27,085 nucleotides of DNA, taken from positions 1 through 27,085 of the forward strand of contig CAYZDE010000008.1 of NCBI GenBank assembly GCA_964477205.1. Direction: 5' to 3'. The DNA is from UBA93 sp964477205 (lineage in GTDB: Archaea; Micrarchaeota; Micrarchaeia; Norongarragalinales; Norongarragalinaceae). Each line of letters begins with the position of its first letter. The stretch's first letter is position 1. Made by a program: the position numbers and the translations under genes. Below the pieces are notes generated by a model. That model searched no databases and was not told the DNA's origin. It saw only the letters and a list, made by a program, of their open reading frames with translations. This document shows, in pieces, positions 6,390 to 13,497 of the stretch.

Positions 6390-6725
6390 TTGACTAAGGC
6401 TAAAAAGAAGGTTACCGTAAAAAAAGCAACTAAAAAAAAGGCAATAAATATGAAAATCGTGAGGAAAAAAAAGATAGCTAAATTAAAAGCCGCGATGAAA
6501 AAAGCCAAGAAAAAAGAGAAAAATGCCGAGAAAGAAGTTGAAAAGAAGAAAGGCCCCCGCGGCTATAAAAACAAGGTATTACGCAAGTGGCTGTATCAAT
6601 GCGCTTACTGGCGCGTCTGCGAATCCTGCTCCTTGCGTAAAGAATGCTTACAGGAAATGAAAGATAACGGAATTGAAAAGCCGTGGCTCGAAGACCAAAT
6701 TAAAGGCATCAAGCGATTCAAATAA
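6390..6725 (+). CDS. Lys-rich tail plus Cys-cluster protein, hypothetical
   Basis: The first about 55 of 111 residues are extremely rich in lysine and alanine (for example KKATKKKAINMKIVRKKK), like histone H1 or other nucleic-acid-binding tails. The C-terminal half holds a compact Cys set C-x6-C-x2-C-x5-C (CAYWRVCESCSLRKEC) that could bind zinc or an iron-sulfur cluster. A TTG start is set by a strong GAGGTG nine bases upstream. The tail is AT-rich compared with its neighbours because of AAA/AAG codons. DNA, RNA or ribosome binding is a guess from composition. The 3' end overlaps the convergent membrane protein gene by 8 nt. Confidence 0.7.
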   Translation: MTKAKKKVTVKKATKKKAINMKIVRKKKIAKLKAAMKKAKKKEKNAEKEVEKKKGPRGYKNKVLRKWLYQCAYWRVCESCSLRKECLQEMKDNGIEKPWLEDQIKGIKRFK

Positions 6726-7134
6726 CCAGGACGAGTAGGGCGATTACAGCGAAGATCATCGCGAGGCCCTCCTTTACGCTGAACTCGTCGCCCAAGAAAT
6801 AAATGCTCAACAAGGCGACGACCACGGTGCCCAAACTGAGAATGGCCGTGACCACAGCGACCTTGCCTCTCGCCAGGGCCAAAAACACGCAAACGAATCC
6901 AAGAAAAGAAAATAATATTACAATAAGCGCCAGTTGTAATGCCCCGCCCGTAAACCCGAAGATATTGTACAAAGCGTAGCCTGCGATTGAAAAGCAGACA
7001 ACAACAACTGCAAGCCAAACCGGATTCAACTGCGCTGGAAACTCGAAGCCGCCGACGAACACTTTAAGGGATATGTTTGCTATTGACAACAAAAGCATGC
7101 CGGCGAGAGCATAGACCATCCAGTCCTCGAACAA
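6718..7134 (-). CDS. Half-size DMT/EamA-like membrane protein
   Basis: This 138-residue protein has four predicted membrane helices, and the last part (KVAVVTAILSLGTVVVALLS, then GDEFSVKEGLAMIFAVIALLV) matches the end of an EamA repeat of drug/metabolite transporters. Full EamA carriers have two such repeats (10 helices), so this would act as a dimer, like small multidrug resistance proteins. The TTG start directly abuts the stop of the CorA-like gene and has GAGGT upstream; an ATG at 7119 with GAGGAC upstream is an alternative. Substrate unknown. Confidence 0.7.
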   Translation of the reverse strand: MFEDWMVYALAGMLLLSIANISLKVFVGGFEFPAQLNPVWLAVVVVCFSIAGYALYNIFGFTGGALQLALIVILFSFLGFVCVFLALARGKVAVVTAILSLGTVVVALLSIYFLGDEFSVKEGLAMIFAVIALLVLVI

Positions 7135-7962
7135 TTATACGACCTCTTTATTCCAATAGTAATAGCTCCAAATAGTAACCAGTATCGAACTAACTATCAC
7201 CATTAATAGCATAAAGCTCATTGGCACCGCTTCCGAGAAAGCCGGAATGCCGAAGAAGGTTGCAACCGTATTAGGTATGCTTATCGCGAGTGAAGCAAGC
7301 GCGAGGAACGCCATGACCACGGTCAACTTCTCGATGCTCTTGTTCAGCTGGCGCGTGAACTTGATGTCGATTTCATCGCGAATATCGCGGAGTTCCTTCA
7401 AGTGGTTACGGCACCGGTCAACGAGCAAGCGCGCGCGCGCGAGGACAACATCGTAATCGTAACTCAAATACTTAGTCTCCACTTCCTTGATTCTACGGTC
7501 TTCAAGGGACATGAGCATTGACAAAAAGTCTTCAACGCGGTCGGAAACCTTTCGCAATAACTCGGTCGTTTCCTCGATGCTCTCCAAACTCGAGCGCGTG
7601 CCGAACGAGTCGATTTTCGAGTCGATGCGTGAGAAGGTAGCCGTGTAATTCTTGAGAGCCCGCCTCAACGCTACTTGCGCGAGCACCGTGGACTCACCGT
7701 TCTTTTTTTTTAGGACCGCCTTGTACAGCCGCAGGTCGCGGCGCGGAAGCTTTGAAGACGAGTAATACAAATTCACGTCCTTGGAAAGAATAAGTATGTT
7801 ATCCGGAGAATCCCCGTACTGCTTCAAGTTGATTATGAGGTACTTCTTGTAAGGCTCGAAGAACAGCAAATCCAACTTCAACAAGTCCTCAAGGTTGACG
7901 TCAACGCCCGCGTCGCGCGCTGCGACCGCGAACTCGTCGAACTTAGTGAACGTCTGAATCAT
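7135..7962 (-). CDS. CorA-like membrane protein without the GMN motif
   Basis: This 275-residue protein has a charged, helical cytosolic domain (about 1-212) rich in long helices, then two membrane helices (about 213-237 and 248-270) near the C-terminus, and a short basic end: the CorA/Alr1 layout. The segment between the helices reads SIPNTVATFFGIPAFSE. The PNT-(V/I)-AT-(F/I)-FG stretch is CorA-like, but the diagnostic Gly-Met-Asn of Mg2+ channels is Gly-Ile-Pro here (238-240). It may carry a different ion or have a different role. ATG start. It lies 40 bp after the DUF35 gene on the same strand and directly before the DMT-like gene. Confidence 0.75.
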   Translation of the reverse strand: MIQTFTKFDEFAVAARDAGVDVNLEDLLKLDLLFFEPYKKYLIINLKQYGDSPDNILILSKDVNLYYSSSKLPRRDLRLYKAVLKKKNGESTVLAQVALRRALKNYTATFSRIDSKIDSFGTRSSLESIEETTELLRKVSDRVEDFLSMLMSLEDRRIKEVETKYLSYDYDVVLARARLLVDRCRNHLKELRDIRDEIDIKFTRQLNKSIEKLTVVMAFLALASLAISIPNTVATFFGIPAFSEAVPMSFMLLMVIVSSILVTIWSYYYWNKEVV

Positions 7963-8002
7963 GAAGAAAAGTAAAAGGCGGGCAAATAAAAAACGCTCGC
8001 AT

Positions 8003-8401
8003 TCAAACGACTTTAAACTTGAACCCGTACGCTATCGCGCCCTCGGCGCCGTCCTCGCAAATCTTACGGAAAACGAGCTTAACGCGCGCGCCATCCTTAA
8101 CCTTTTCATTCGGAGAATCAACGATTTGAGAGAGGAAGCGCGCCCCGTTATCCAGCTCGATGATTGCAACAAAATAAGGAGCTTCAACTTCAAACCCTGA
8201 AGGAGCCGCGTGAATGCAGCTGTAAGACACTATCTTGCCCCCGTGAGGCATTATGACTTGCTCTAGCTTCCCGCGGCTGCGGCACTTAGGGCAAATCTTT
8301 CTAAGCGGGAAGTAAGCAGTACCGCAAGAATTGCAAACGCAACCCTTCAACTGGTAGCGCTCGAGGTTCCGCCTCCAAATCAACGGTAATGCTTGGTTCA
8401 C
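8003..8401 (-). CDS. DUF35 zinc-ribbon/OB-fold protein, bridge between thiolase and HMG-CoA synthase
   Basis: This 132-residue protein has an N-terminal zinc ribbon (C23-x2-C26 and C37-x2-C40) and a C-terminal OB-fold (GKIVSYSCIHAAPSGFE, then PYFVAIIELDNGARF). In archaea, DUF35 proteins encoded with thiolase and HMG-CoA synthase hold the two enzymes together and let acetoacetyl-CoA pass between them; this was shown for the Methanothermococcus complex. The GTG start overlaps the thiolase stop as GTGA, so the three genes HMGS, thiolase and DUF35 form one coupled operon. The role here is inferred from family and neighbours. Confidence 0.9.
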   Translation of the reverse strand: MNQALPLIWRRNLERYQLKGCVCNSCGTAYFPLRKICPKCRSRGKLEQVIMPHGGKIVSYSCIHAAPSGFEVEAPYFVAIIELDNGARFLSQIVDSPNEKVKDGARVKLVFRKICEDGAEGAIAYGFKFKVV

Positions 8402-9567
8402 TTTCGGTCACCCCTCTTAAACAAGTGCACTACCGCGGTGGCGCCCGAGCCACCTACATTGTGGGTAAGCGCGTACTCGGCCTCATCCACCTGGCGCCCT
8501 TTCGCCTCTCCGCGGAGTTGCCAGCATGCCTCTACGACTTGCTTCACGCCAGTAGCGCCAACCGGGTGCCCGCACGCTTTCAAGCCGCCGCTCGTATTAA
8601 TGGAAACCTTTGAATTCAAAGCCGTCTCGCCGTCCTCACTCGCCTTGCCGCCCTCACCCTTCTTGAAAAATCCAAGGTCTTCTATGGCCATGACCTCGCC
8701 GATGGTAAAACAATCGTGCACTTCCGCAACGTCCACTTGCGACGCAGTAATACCGGCACGCTTGAATACTTGGTCAGCGCAAATGCGGGTTGCCTTCAAT
8801 GAAGTCAAGGATTCCCGGTCAGCCAGTGACAGCGTATCGCTCGCCTGCGCACTCGAAATTATTTCCACGGGCTTTTCCGAGAACTCGCCTGCTTTCTCGG
8901 TAGCGCACAAAATAACAGTAGCCGCGCCGTCGGTAATCGGCGAGCAATCCAATAGCTTCAACGGCTCTGCGATGTAACCGGAGTTCATGACGTCTTCAAT
9001 TGTAATCTTTCGATGGTACTGCGCGAACTCGTTATTCAACGCGTTCGCGTGATTCTTCACTGCGCAAGCCGCGAGCTGCTCTTCGGTCGTGCCGTAATCA
9101 ATCATGTGCCTTCGCGCCATGAGCGCGTAAATCGCCGGGAAAGTCGCTCCGTTAAAGAGCTCCCACTCCTGGTCGCCGGCCCCACCCAATGCAAGAGCCG
9201 CGTCCTCCGTGCTGATGTCCGTCATCTTCTCAACGCCGCCGACCGCGACCACGTCGTACATTCCGGAGGCAACGGAAATGAAGCCCTCTCGGAAAGCAAC
9301 TCCGCCGGAAGCGCAAGCAGCTTCGCACCGCGTCGAGGGCAGCGGATTGAACCCCATTTGATCCGCGAGCAAGGCACCGATGTGCTCTTGGCCGATAAAC
9401 CTGCCGGAAGCCATGCAACCCCCGTAAATCGCTTCCAAATCCTTGCCCTCAATGCCGGCATCACGAATAGCGTGCGCTCCCGCTTCAACGACCATCTCTC
9501 GGAAAGATGAAGTCCAGTGCTCGCCGAACTTCGTCATCCCGACTCCAATAACGGAAACGCTTCTCAT
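8398..9567 (-). CDS. Acetyl-CoA acetyltransferase (archaeal thiolase)
   Basis: This 389-residue thiolase condenses two acetyl-CoA to acetoacetyl-CoA, the first step of the mevalonate pathway. Nucleophile Cys85 is in CEAACASGG; catalytic histidines are His284 (EVHDCF) and His334 (KACGHPVGATG); a glycine-rich C-terminus NVGGSGATAV closes the active site. Archaeal thiolases of this type lack the C-terminal Cys of bacterial enzymes, as here. It follows HMG-CoA synthase after 7 bp and overlaps the DUF35 gene by 4 nt. The SCP-x family is related, but the operon points to acetoacetyl-CoA synthesis. Confidence 0.92.
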   Translation of the reverse strand: MRSVSVIGVGMTKFGEHWTSSFREMVVEAGAHAIRDAGIEGKDLEAIYGGCMASGRFIGQEHIGALLADQMGFNPLPSTRCEAACASGGVAFREGFISVASGMYDVVAVGGVEKMTDISTEDAALALGGAGDQEWELFNGATFPAIYALMARRHMIDYGTTEEQLAACAVKNHANALNNEFAQYHRKITIEDVMNSGYIAEPLKLLDCSPITDGAATVILCATEKAGEFSEKPVEIISSAQASDTLSLADRESLTSLKATRICADQVFKRAGITASQVDVAEVHDCFTIGEVMAIEDLGFFKKGEGGKASEDGETALNSKVSINTSGGLKACGHPVGATGVKQVVEACWQLRGEAKGRQVDEAEYALTHNVGGSGATAVVHLFKRGDRK

Positions 9568-9574
9568 AATTCAA

Positions 9575-10618
9575 TCACAACGACTTTAGCTTGCGCCTGT
9601 GCTTGGCGTAAACCGCGTAGTCAACGTAAACCTTATCCTCTTCAATCAAGTCGAACACACTTTTCCTAGGCCGCGTCGACTCTATTTTATCGGTTGCCTC
9701 GAAAGCAAAAGCATCGCTTCCCGCGCCGCTCCCGTACGAAACCGCAAGCACCTTCTGCCCGGGCTTAACAACGTCTAGAATGGAAGCGAGCCCGATTGGC
9801 GTGGAAGCACTGTAAGTGTTCCCAATGAACGGGGTAATCAAGCCCTGCTTAACCTTGTCGAGCTCGAACCCAAGCATTTTAGCAACGCGCAACGGGAACT
9901 TACCATTCGGCTGGTGGAAAACCGCGTAATCAAAGTCGGTTGGCTTGAGACCCGTCTTCTCGAACAAATGCTCGGCCGCGCCCATAATGTGCTTGAAGTA
10001 AGCCGGCCCGCCGGTAAACCTGCCGGCGTGCATCGGAAACTCCGCGTGCTGCCGGCGCCAAAAGTCCGGAGTATCCGTAGTAAAAGAACAAGTGTCGATT
10101 AACTCCGCAATCGGCTCCCTGCCAATGACGAAAGCACCCGCTCCGGAGCCGGCACTGTACTCCAAGGCGTCCGCGGGCCTTCCCTGAGCAGTATCCGCGC
10201 CGATTGCAAGCCCAAAATCAATCATGTTCGAAGCAACCATGCCAAAGCAAATTTGCATTCCAGCGGTTCCCGCCTTGCAAGCGAATTCCAAGTCCGCGGC
10301 AGTCAAATACGGGGAAGCACCTATTGCGTCTGCAACAATGCTCGCCGTGGGCTTAACCGCGTACGGCTTACTCTCCGAGCCAATGTAAACCGCACCCAAC
10401 TTGGAAGCGTCCAAGCCTTCGAGGGCTATGCGGGCGGCCTCAACCGAAAGCGTGCAAGAGTCCTCATCAAAAGCCGCCACCGACTTCTCCTTGACATTCA
10501 AACCCTTACTAATCTTCTCGCCGTCCTTGCCCCACACCCGCGCGATTTCACCTATTTTAATGCGCATTCGCGGCACGGCTACGCCGTAACTTACTATGCC
10601 AATGTTCTTGAAACTCAT
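9575..10618 (-). CDS. Hydroxymethylglutaryl-CoA synthase
   Basis: This 347-residue enzyme adds acetyl-CoA to acetoacetyl-CoA to give HMG-CoA. The catalytic triad of the family is visible: Glu82 (GSESKPYAVKP), nucleophile Cys114 (FACKAGTAGMQ) and His235 (VFHQPNGKFP). Length and sequence are of the archaeal type, shorter than eukaryotic enzymes. It is first in an operon with thiolase and DUF35, which in archaea assemble into one complex. The ATG is about 30 bp after a TATA-like TAATTAATAA, and no clear ribosome binding site is seen, so translation may be near-leaderless. Confidence 0.94.
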   Translation of the reverse strand: MSFKNIGIVSYGVAVPRMRIKIGEIARVWGKDGEKISKGLNVKEKSVAAFDEDSCTLSVEAARIALEGLDASKLGAVYIGSESKPYAVKPTASIVADAIGASPYLTAADLEFACKAGTAGMQICFGMVASNMIDFGLAIGADTAQGRPADALEYSAGSGAGAFVIGREPIAELIDTCSFTTDTPDFWRRQHAEFPMHAGRFTGGPAYFKHIMGAAEHLFEKTGLKPTDFDYAVFHQPNGKFPLRVAKMLGFELDKVKQGLITPFIGNTYSASTPIGLASILDVVKPGQKVLAVSYGSGAGSDAFAFEATDKIESTRPRKSVFDLIEEDKVYVDYAVYAKHRRKLKSL

Positions 10619-10643
10619 GGTTGAAAGAATACTACCAACCCGG

Positions 10644-10653
10644 TAATTAATAA
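10644..10653 (-). promoter_or_regulatory. TATA-like box for the HMGS-thiolase-DUF35 operon
   Basis: TAATTAATAA is centred about 30 bp before the HMG-CoA synthase ATG on the minus strand, within the 111-bp divergent region shared with HMG-CoA reductase. Confidence 0.5.
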
Positions 10654-10684
10654 GCGTTAACCCTTACGACAATCGTCCGAAGCA

Positions 10685-10695
10685 CTTTTTTATTG
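10685..10695 (+). promoter_or_regulatory. TATA-like box for HMG-CoA reductase
   Basis: CTTTTTTATTG lies about 27 bp before a start that would leave a leader of about 13 nt; that leader carries an AAGGTGAT ribosome binding site at 10716-10723, six bases before the ATG. Confidence 0.5.
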
Positions 10696-10729
10696 CACGG
10701 GCAACGAAACGATTCAAGGTGATACCAGA

Positions 10730-11971
10730 ATGGACTCTCAATTAAAAGGATTCTACAAGCTAAACATCGCGGAGCGCCGCAAAGCCCTCGGGCTGAGCGA
10801 AGAAAAAAGCAAGGTGCTCGACGAGAGCCTGGACTTGGAAACCGCTAACCGAATGATAGAGAACGTAATCGGATTGCACTCCCTGCCAATTGGAATAGCC
10901 ACTAACTTCAAAATCAATGGAAACGATTACGTCATCCCGATGGCAGTGGAAGAGCCGAGCGTGGTTGCCGGCGCGAGTAAAGCCGCGAAAATCGCCCGGC
11001 AAGCCGGCGGGTTCACTGCAGAAGCCACGGAACCAGTGATGATAGCACAAATCCAAATCGTGGGAATGCCTAATGCTCAAGAAGCAATGGAGAAAGTAAT
11101 GCAAAACAAGGAAGCGCTCTTGGACAAGGCAAAAGAGTTGAACGAGGACATGGTCAGCCGCGGGGGCGGCCCACGCGGAATCGAATGCCGATTGCTGCAA
11201 ACGGAACGCGGCGAAATGCTAATCGCCCACGTGCTAATCGACTGCCGGGACGCCATGGGCGCCAACTCCGTGAACACCGTGGCAGAAGCAATCGCACCCG
11301 ACCTCGAGGAGTTGACCGGTGGAAAAGTTAGACTGCGAATCATCTCTAACCTCGCGGTGCACCGCCGCGCTAAAGCGAGGGCAATATTCAAAAAGGAATT
11401 AATCGGGGAAGACGCGATTGAAGGCGTACTCGACGCCTTTGCTTTTGCCAAAGCCGACCCTTACCGCTGTGCCACTAACAACAAAGGCGTAATGAACGGC
11501 ATAGACGCAATCGCAGTGGCCACGGGTAATGACTGGCGAGCTGTTGAAGCCGGAGCGCACGCCTGGGCAGCGCGCAATAATGGCTACGAGCCCTTATGCG
11601 TTTACTCGAAGAACGAGGACGGAGACTTAGTCGGTGAAATCGAGTTGCCGCTTACGGTGGCAACCGTCGGTGGCGCTGTTTGGACTCACCCTAACGCCAA
11701 GCTCGCACTCGAAATCCTCGGCGTGAAAACCGCGCAGGAATTATCAATGGTAATGGCGAGCGCGGGCCTCGCCCAAAACTTTGCGGCCTTGCTCGCGCTG
11801 TCAACCGAGGGAATCAACCGCGGGCACATGAAGCTGCACGCCAAGAACCTAGCCGTAATGGCGGGAGCTAAAGGCGATGAAATCGACTCGGTGTACGAGC
11901 ACTTCGCGAAGTCCGACGAGCGCGTGACCATGGAGAGCGTGAGCAATGCACTCGAAAAAATCAGGGGTTGA
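10730..11971 (+). CDS. mvaA: Hydroxymethylglutaryl-CoA reductase, class II
   Basis: This 413-residue enzyme reduces HMG-CoA to mevalonate. Catalytic residues are all present: Glu75 (AVEEPS), Lys252 (TNNKGVMNGID), Asp268 (ATGNDWRAVEAG) and His366 (NRGHMKLH). The sequence follows the class II enzyme of Pseudomonas mevalonii closely (ENVIG then SLPIGIATNF, RGGGPRGIE, DCRDAMGAN, and no N-terminal membrane segment), rather than class I, which most archaea use. Cofactor choice (NADH or NADPH) cannot be settled; the DCRDAMGAN segment resembles the NAD-using Pseudomonas enzyme. Strong AAGGTGAT ribosome binding site. It is divergent from HMG-CoA synthase and its stop faces that of mevalonate kinase 3 bp away. 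Confidence 0.95.
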   Translation: MDSQLKGFYKLNIAERRKALGLSEEKSKVLDESLDLETANRMIENVIGLHSLPIGIATNFKINGNDYVIPMAVEEPSVVAGASKAAKIARQAGGFTAEATEPVMIAQIQIVGMPNAQEAMEKVMQNKEALLDKAKELNEDMVSRGGGPRGIECRLLQTERGEMLIAHVLIDCRDAMGANSVNTVAEAIAPDLEELTGGKVRLRIISNLAVHRRAKARAIFKKELIGEDAIEGVLDAFAFAKADPYRCATNNKGVMNGIDAIAVATGNDWRAVEAGAHAWAARNNGYEPLCVYSKNEDGDLVGEIELPLTVATVGGAVWTHPNAKLALEILGVKTAQELSMVMASAGLAQNFAALLALSTEGINRGHMKLHAKNLAVMAGAKGDEIDSVYEHFAKSDERVTMESVSNALEKIRG

Positions 11972-11974
11972 AAA

Positions 11975-12901
11975 TTAAACCCCGATTCGCGTTCTCAAAA
12001 CCTTGAAGCCGCGCGCTTCCATGGATTGAGCAACCTTTTCTTGTAATTCCTTGCCTGGCGTTAAGGCAACCATGCTTCCACCGCCGCCCCCGCCGGTTAC
12101 TTTCGCACCGAACGCGCCATTCTCCTTGGCGATTGCAACCAACTCGTCCAATTCCTTACAGGACACCTCGATTTCCTGCAAGAGTCGGTGATTCTCGTCC
12201 ATTAAAGCGCCGACGGTTTTCAAATCCCCTTTTTCAAGGGCCTCACGCGCCTTGAACACTAACTCTTCGAATTGCTTGAAAGCCTTGGCGTACTTTTCAG
12301 GCTCTTTCTCCCTGCGCTCGGCAACGCCTTCGACCATCTTCTTGGTGTTCGCGACTACGCCGGAATTACCCATTACTATTTCAACTGCGGAGGGAACTTG
12401 AACTTTTTCAATTTTATTCTTCCCGCCTTCCAAGTTCTTCTCGAACCAAATGAGGCCGCCGTAAGTAGCAACTGTATTATCTATTCCCGAAGGGTTGCCC
12501 GCGAACGCCTTCTCCATTTCATAAGCCGTCTTGTTAATCCGGTCATCGTCGTAATTCAAGCCCGTTTCCTCGGAAACCGCGCGCGCAATGGCCACGCTGC
12601 TCGCCGCGCTCGCGCCGATGCCGCTCATGGTAGGCAATTCGCCGCCGAGCCAAATGTCAAAATTCTTGTCTTCAAGGCCCATCGCGTCGAACATTAGCTC
12701 GAAAGACTCGAGCTGGTGCGCGCGCTTTGAGTCCGAGTAACCCGCGGTGCCCTTGCGCTCGTCCTTAACCGTCAATGCTTCCGCCTTCTTCACAACCGCG
12801 TCCGTGGCCAAGCCAACTGCGGATGCGATTCCCGGGAGCCCGTAAACCACGAAGTGATCGCCGAATAGTATTACCTTACCGTAACCAGAACCTTTACCCA
12901 C
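11975..12901 (-). CDS. mvk: Mevalonate kinase
   Basis: This 308-residue GHMP kinase phosphorylates mevalonate at O5. It has the N-terminal GKVILFGDHFVVYG (usually GEH), the ATP loop PTMSGIGASAASS (motif 2), SGIDNT with the likely catalytic Asp142, and motif 3 KVTGGGGGGSMVAL. I place the start at GTG 12901 because AGGTGAT lies just upstream and the open frame's earlier TTG (12919) would fall upstream of the predicted transcript. No phosphomevalonate kinase or diphosphomevalonate decarboxylase is seen nearby, consistent with the archaeal route in which its product goes to phosphomevalonate dehydratase. Confidence 0.93.
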   Translation of the reverse strand: MGKGSGYGKVILFGDHFVVYGLPGIASAVGLATDAVVKKAEALTVKDERKGTAGYSDSKRAHQLESFELMFDAMGLEDKNFDIWLGGELPTMSGIGASAASSVAIARAVSEETGLNYDDDRINKTAYEMEKAFAGNPSGIDNTVATYGGLIWFEKNLEGGKNKIEKVQVPSAVEIVMGNSGVVANTKKMVEGVAERREKEPEKYAKAFKQFEELVFKAREALEKGDLKTVGALMDENHRLLQEIEVSCKELDELVAIAKENGAFGAKVTGGGGGGSMVALTPGKELQEKVAQSMEARGFKVLRTRIGV

Positions 12902-12930
12902 TAAAATCACCTGATACAAAAAGGTAGAAT

Positions 12931-12940
12931 ACTTTAAAAC
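12931..12940. promoter_or_regulatory. Shared symmetric TATA element between mevalonate kinase and UbiX
   Basis: ACTTTAAAAC contains the palindrome TTTAAA (12933-12938). It is centred about 25 bp before the UbiX ATG on the plus strand, and about 34 bp before the mevalonate kinase GTG on the minus strand, leaving about 8 nt of leader that contains GGTGAT. It is the only good TATA candidate for either gene in the 59-bp gap. Confidence 0.5.
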
Positions 12941-12960
12941 TTGCTCTTCTAATTAGGTTG

Positions 12961-13497
12961 ATGAAATTAGTTCTCGCATTAACCGGGGCGTCGGGAATAG
13001 TATACGGCACGCGCTTAGCCGAGGAACTAAAAAAGAAGTGCGAATTGTCCATAATCGTGAGCAACGCTGCGCGCAAAGTCGCCGAATACGAAAACATTGA
13101 TTTGGGCGTTCTCGGCGACACACTAAAAGAAGAGGAGTTGGACGCGGCTCCGGCTTCAGGTTCCGCTTTGTACGACGCAATGGTCGTCTGCCCTTGCTCC
13201 ATGAAGACGCTCGCTGCAATAGCCAACGGGCATTCTTACAACCTGATTTCCCGCGCTGCGGACGTGATGCTCAAGGAAGGACGAAAGCTCGTACTAGTGT
13301 TCAGAGAGACCCCCGTGAGCGCGGTGCAATTGGAGAACATGCTCAAGCTCGCCCGCCTGGGCGTCATAATAATGCCGGCTAGCCCGGGATTTTACAATAA
13401 GCCAAAGGAAATCAAGGATTTAGTCGACCACGTGGTCGGCAAGGCAATGGACGCCTTGCGCGTGGAACACGATTTGTTCAAGAGGTGGAAGAGTTGA
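12961..13497 (+). CDS. ubiX: UbiX-type flavin prenyltransferase
   Basis: This 178-residue flavoprotein attaches a dimethylallyl group to FMN to make prenylated FMN, the cofactor of UbiD decarboxylases. The Rossmann start KLVLALTGASGIVYG binds flavin; VVCPCSMKTLAAIANG, RKLVLVFRETPVS and MPASPGFYNKP are UbiX signatures. I use the ATG at 12961, because a TATA box is about 25 bp upstream; the TTG codon just before it is less likely. The stop overlaps the start of the UbiD-type gene as TTGA, so cofactor maker and user are co-translated. The link to the mevalonate pathway is inferred from the neighbours and from the known prenyl-FMN need of archaeal anhydromevalonate phosphate decarboxylase. Confidence 0.94.
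   Translation: MKLVLALTGASGIVYGTRLAEELKKKCELSIIVSNAARKVAEYENIDLGVLGDTLKEEELDAAPASGSALYDAMVVCPCSMKTLAAIANGHSYNLISRAADVMLKEGRKLVLVFRETPVSAVQLENMLKLARLGVIIMPASPGFYNKPKEIKDLVDHVVGKAMDALRVEHDLFKRWKS

Noticed and set aside
7961..8200. A 79-residue plus-strand Lys/Arg-rich reading frame
   Set aside because: It overlaps the DUF35 gene antisense and looks like its shadow plus the A-rich intergenic gap.
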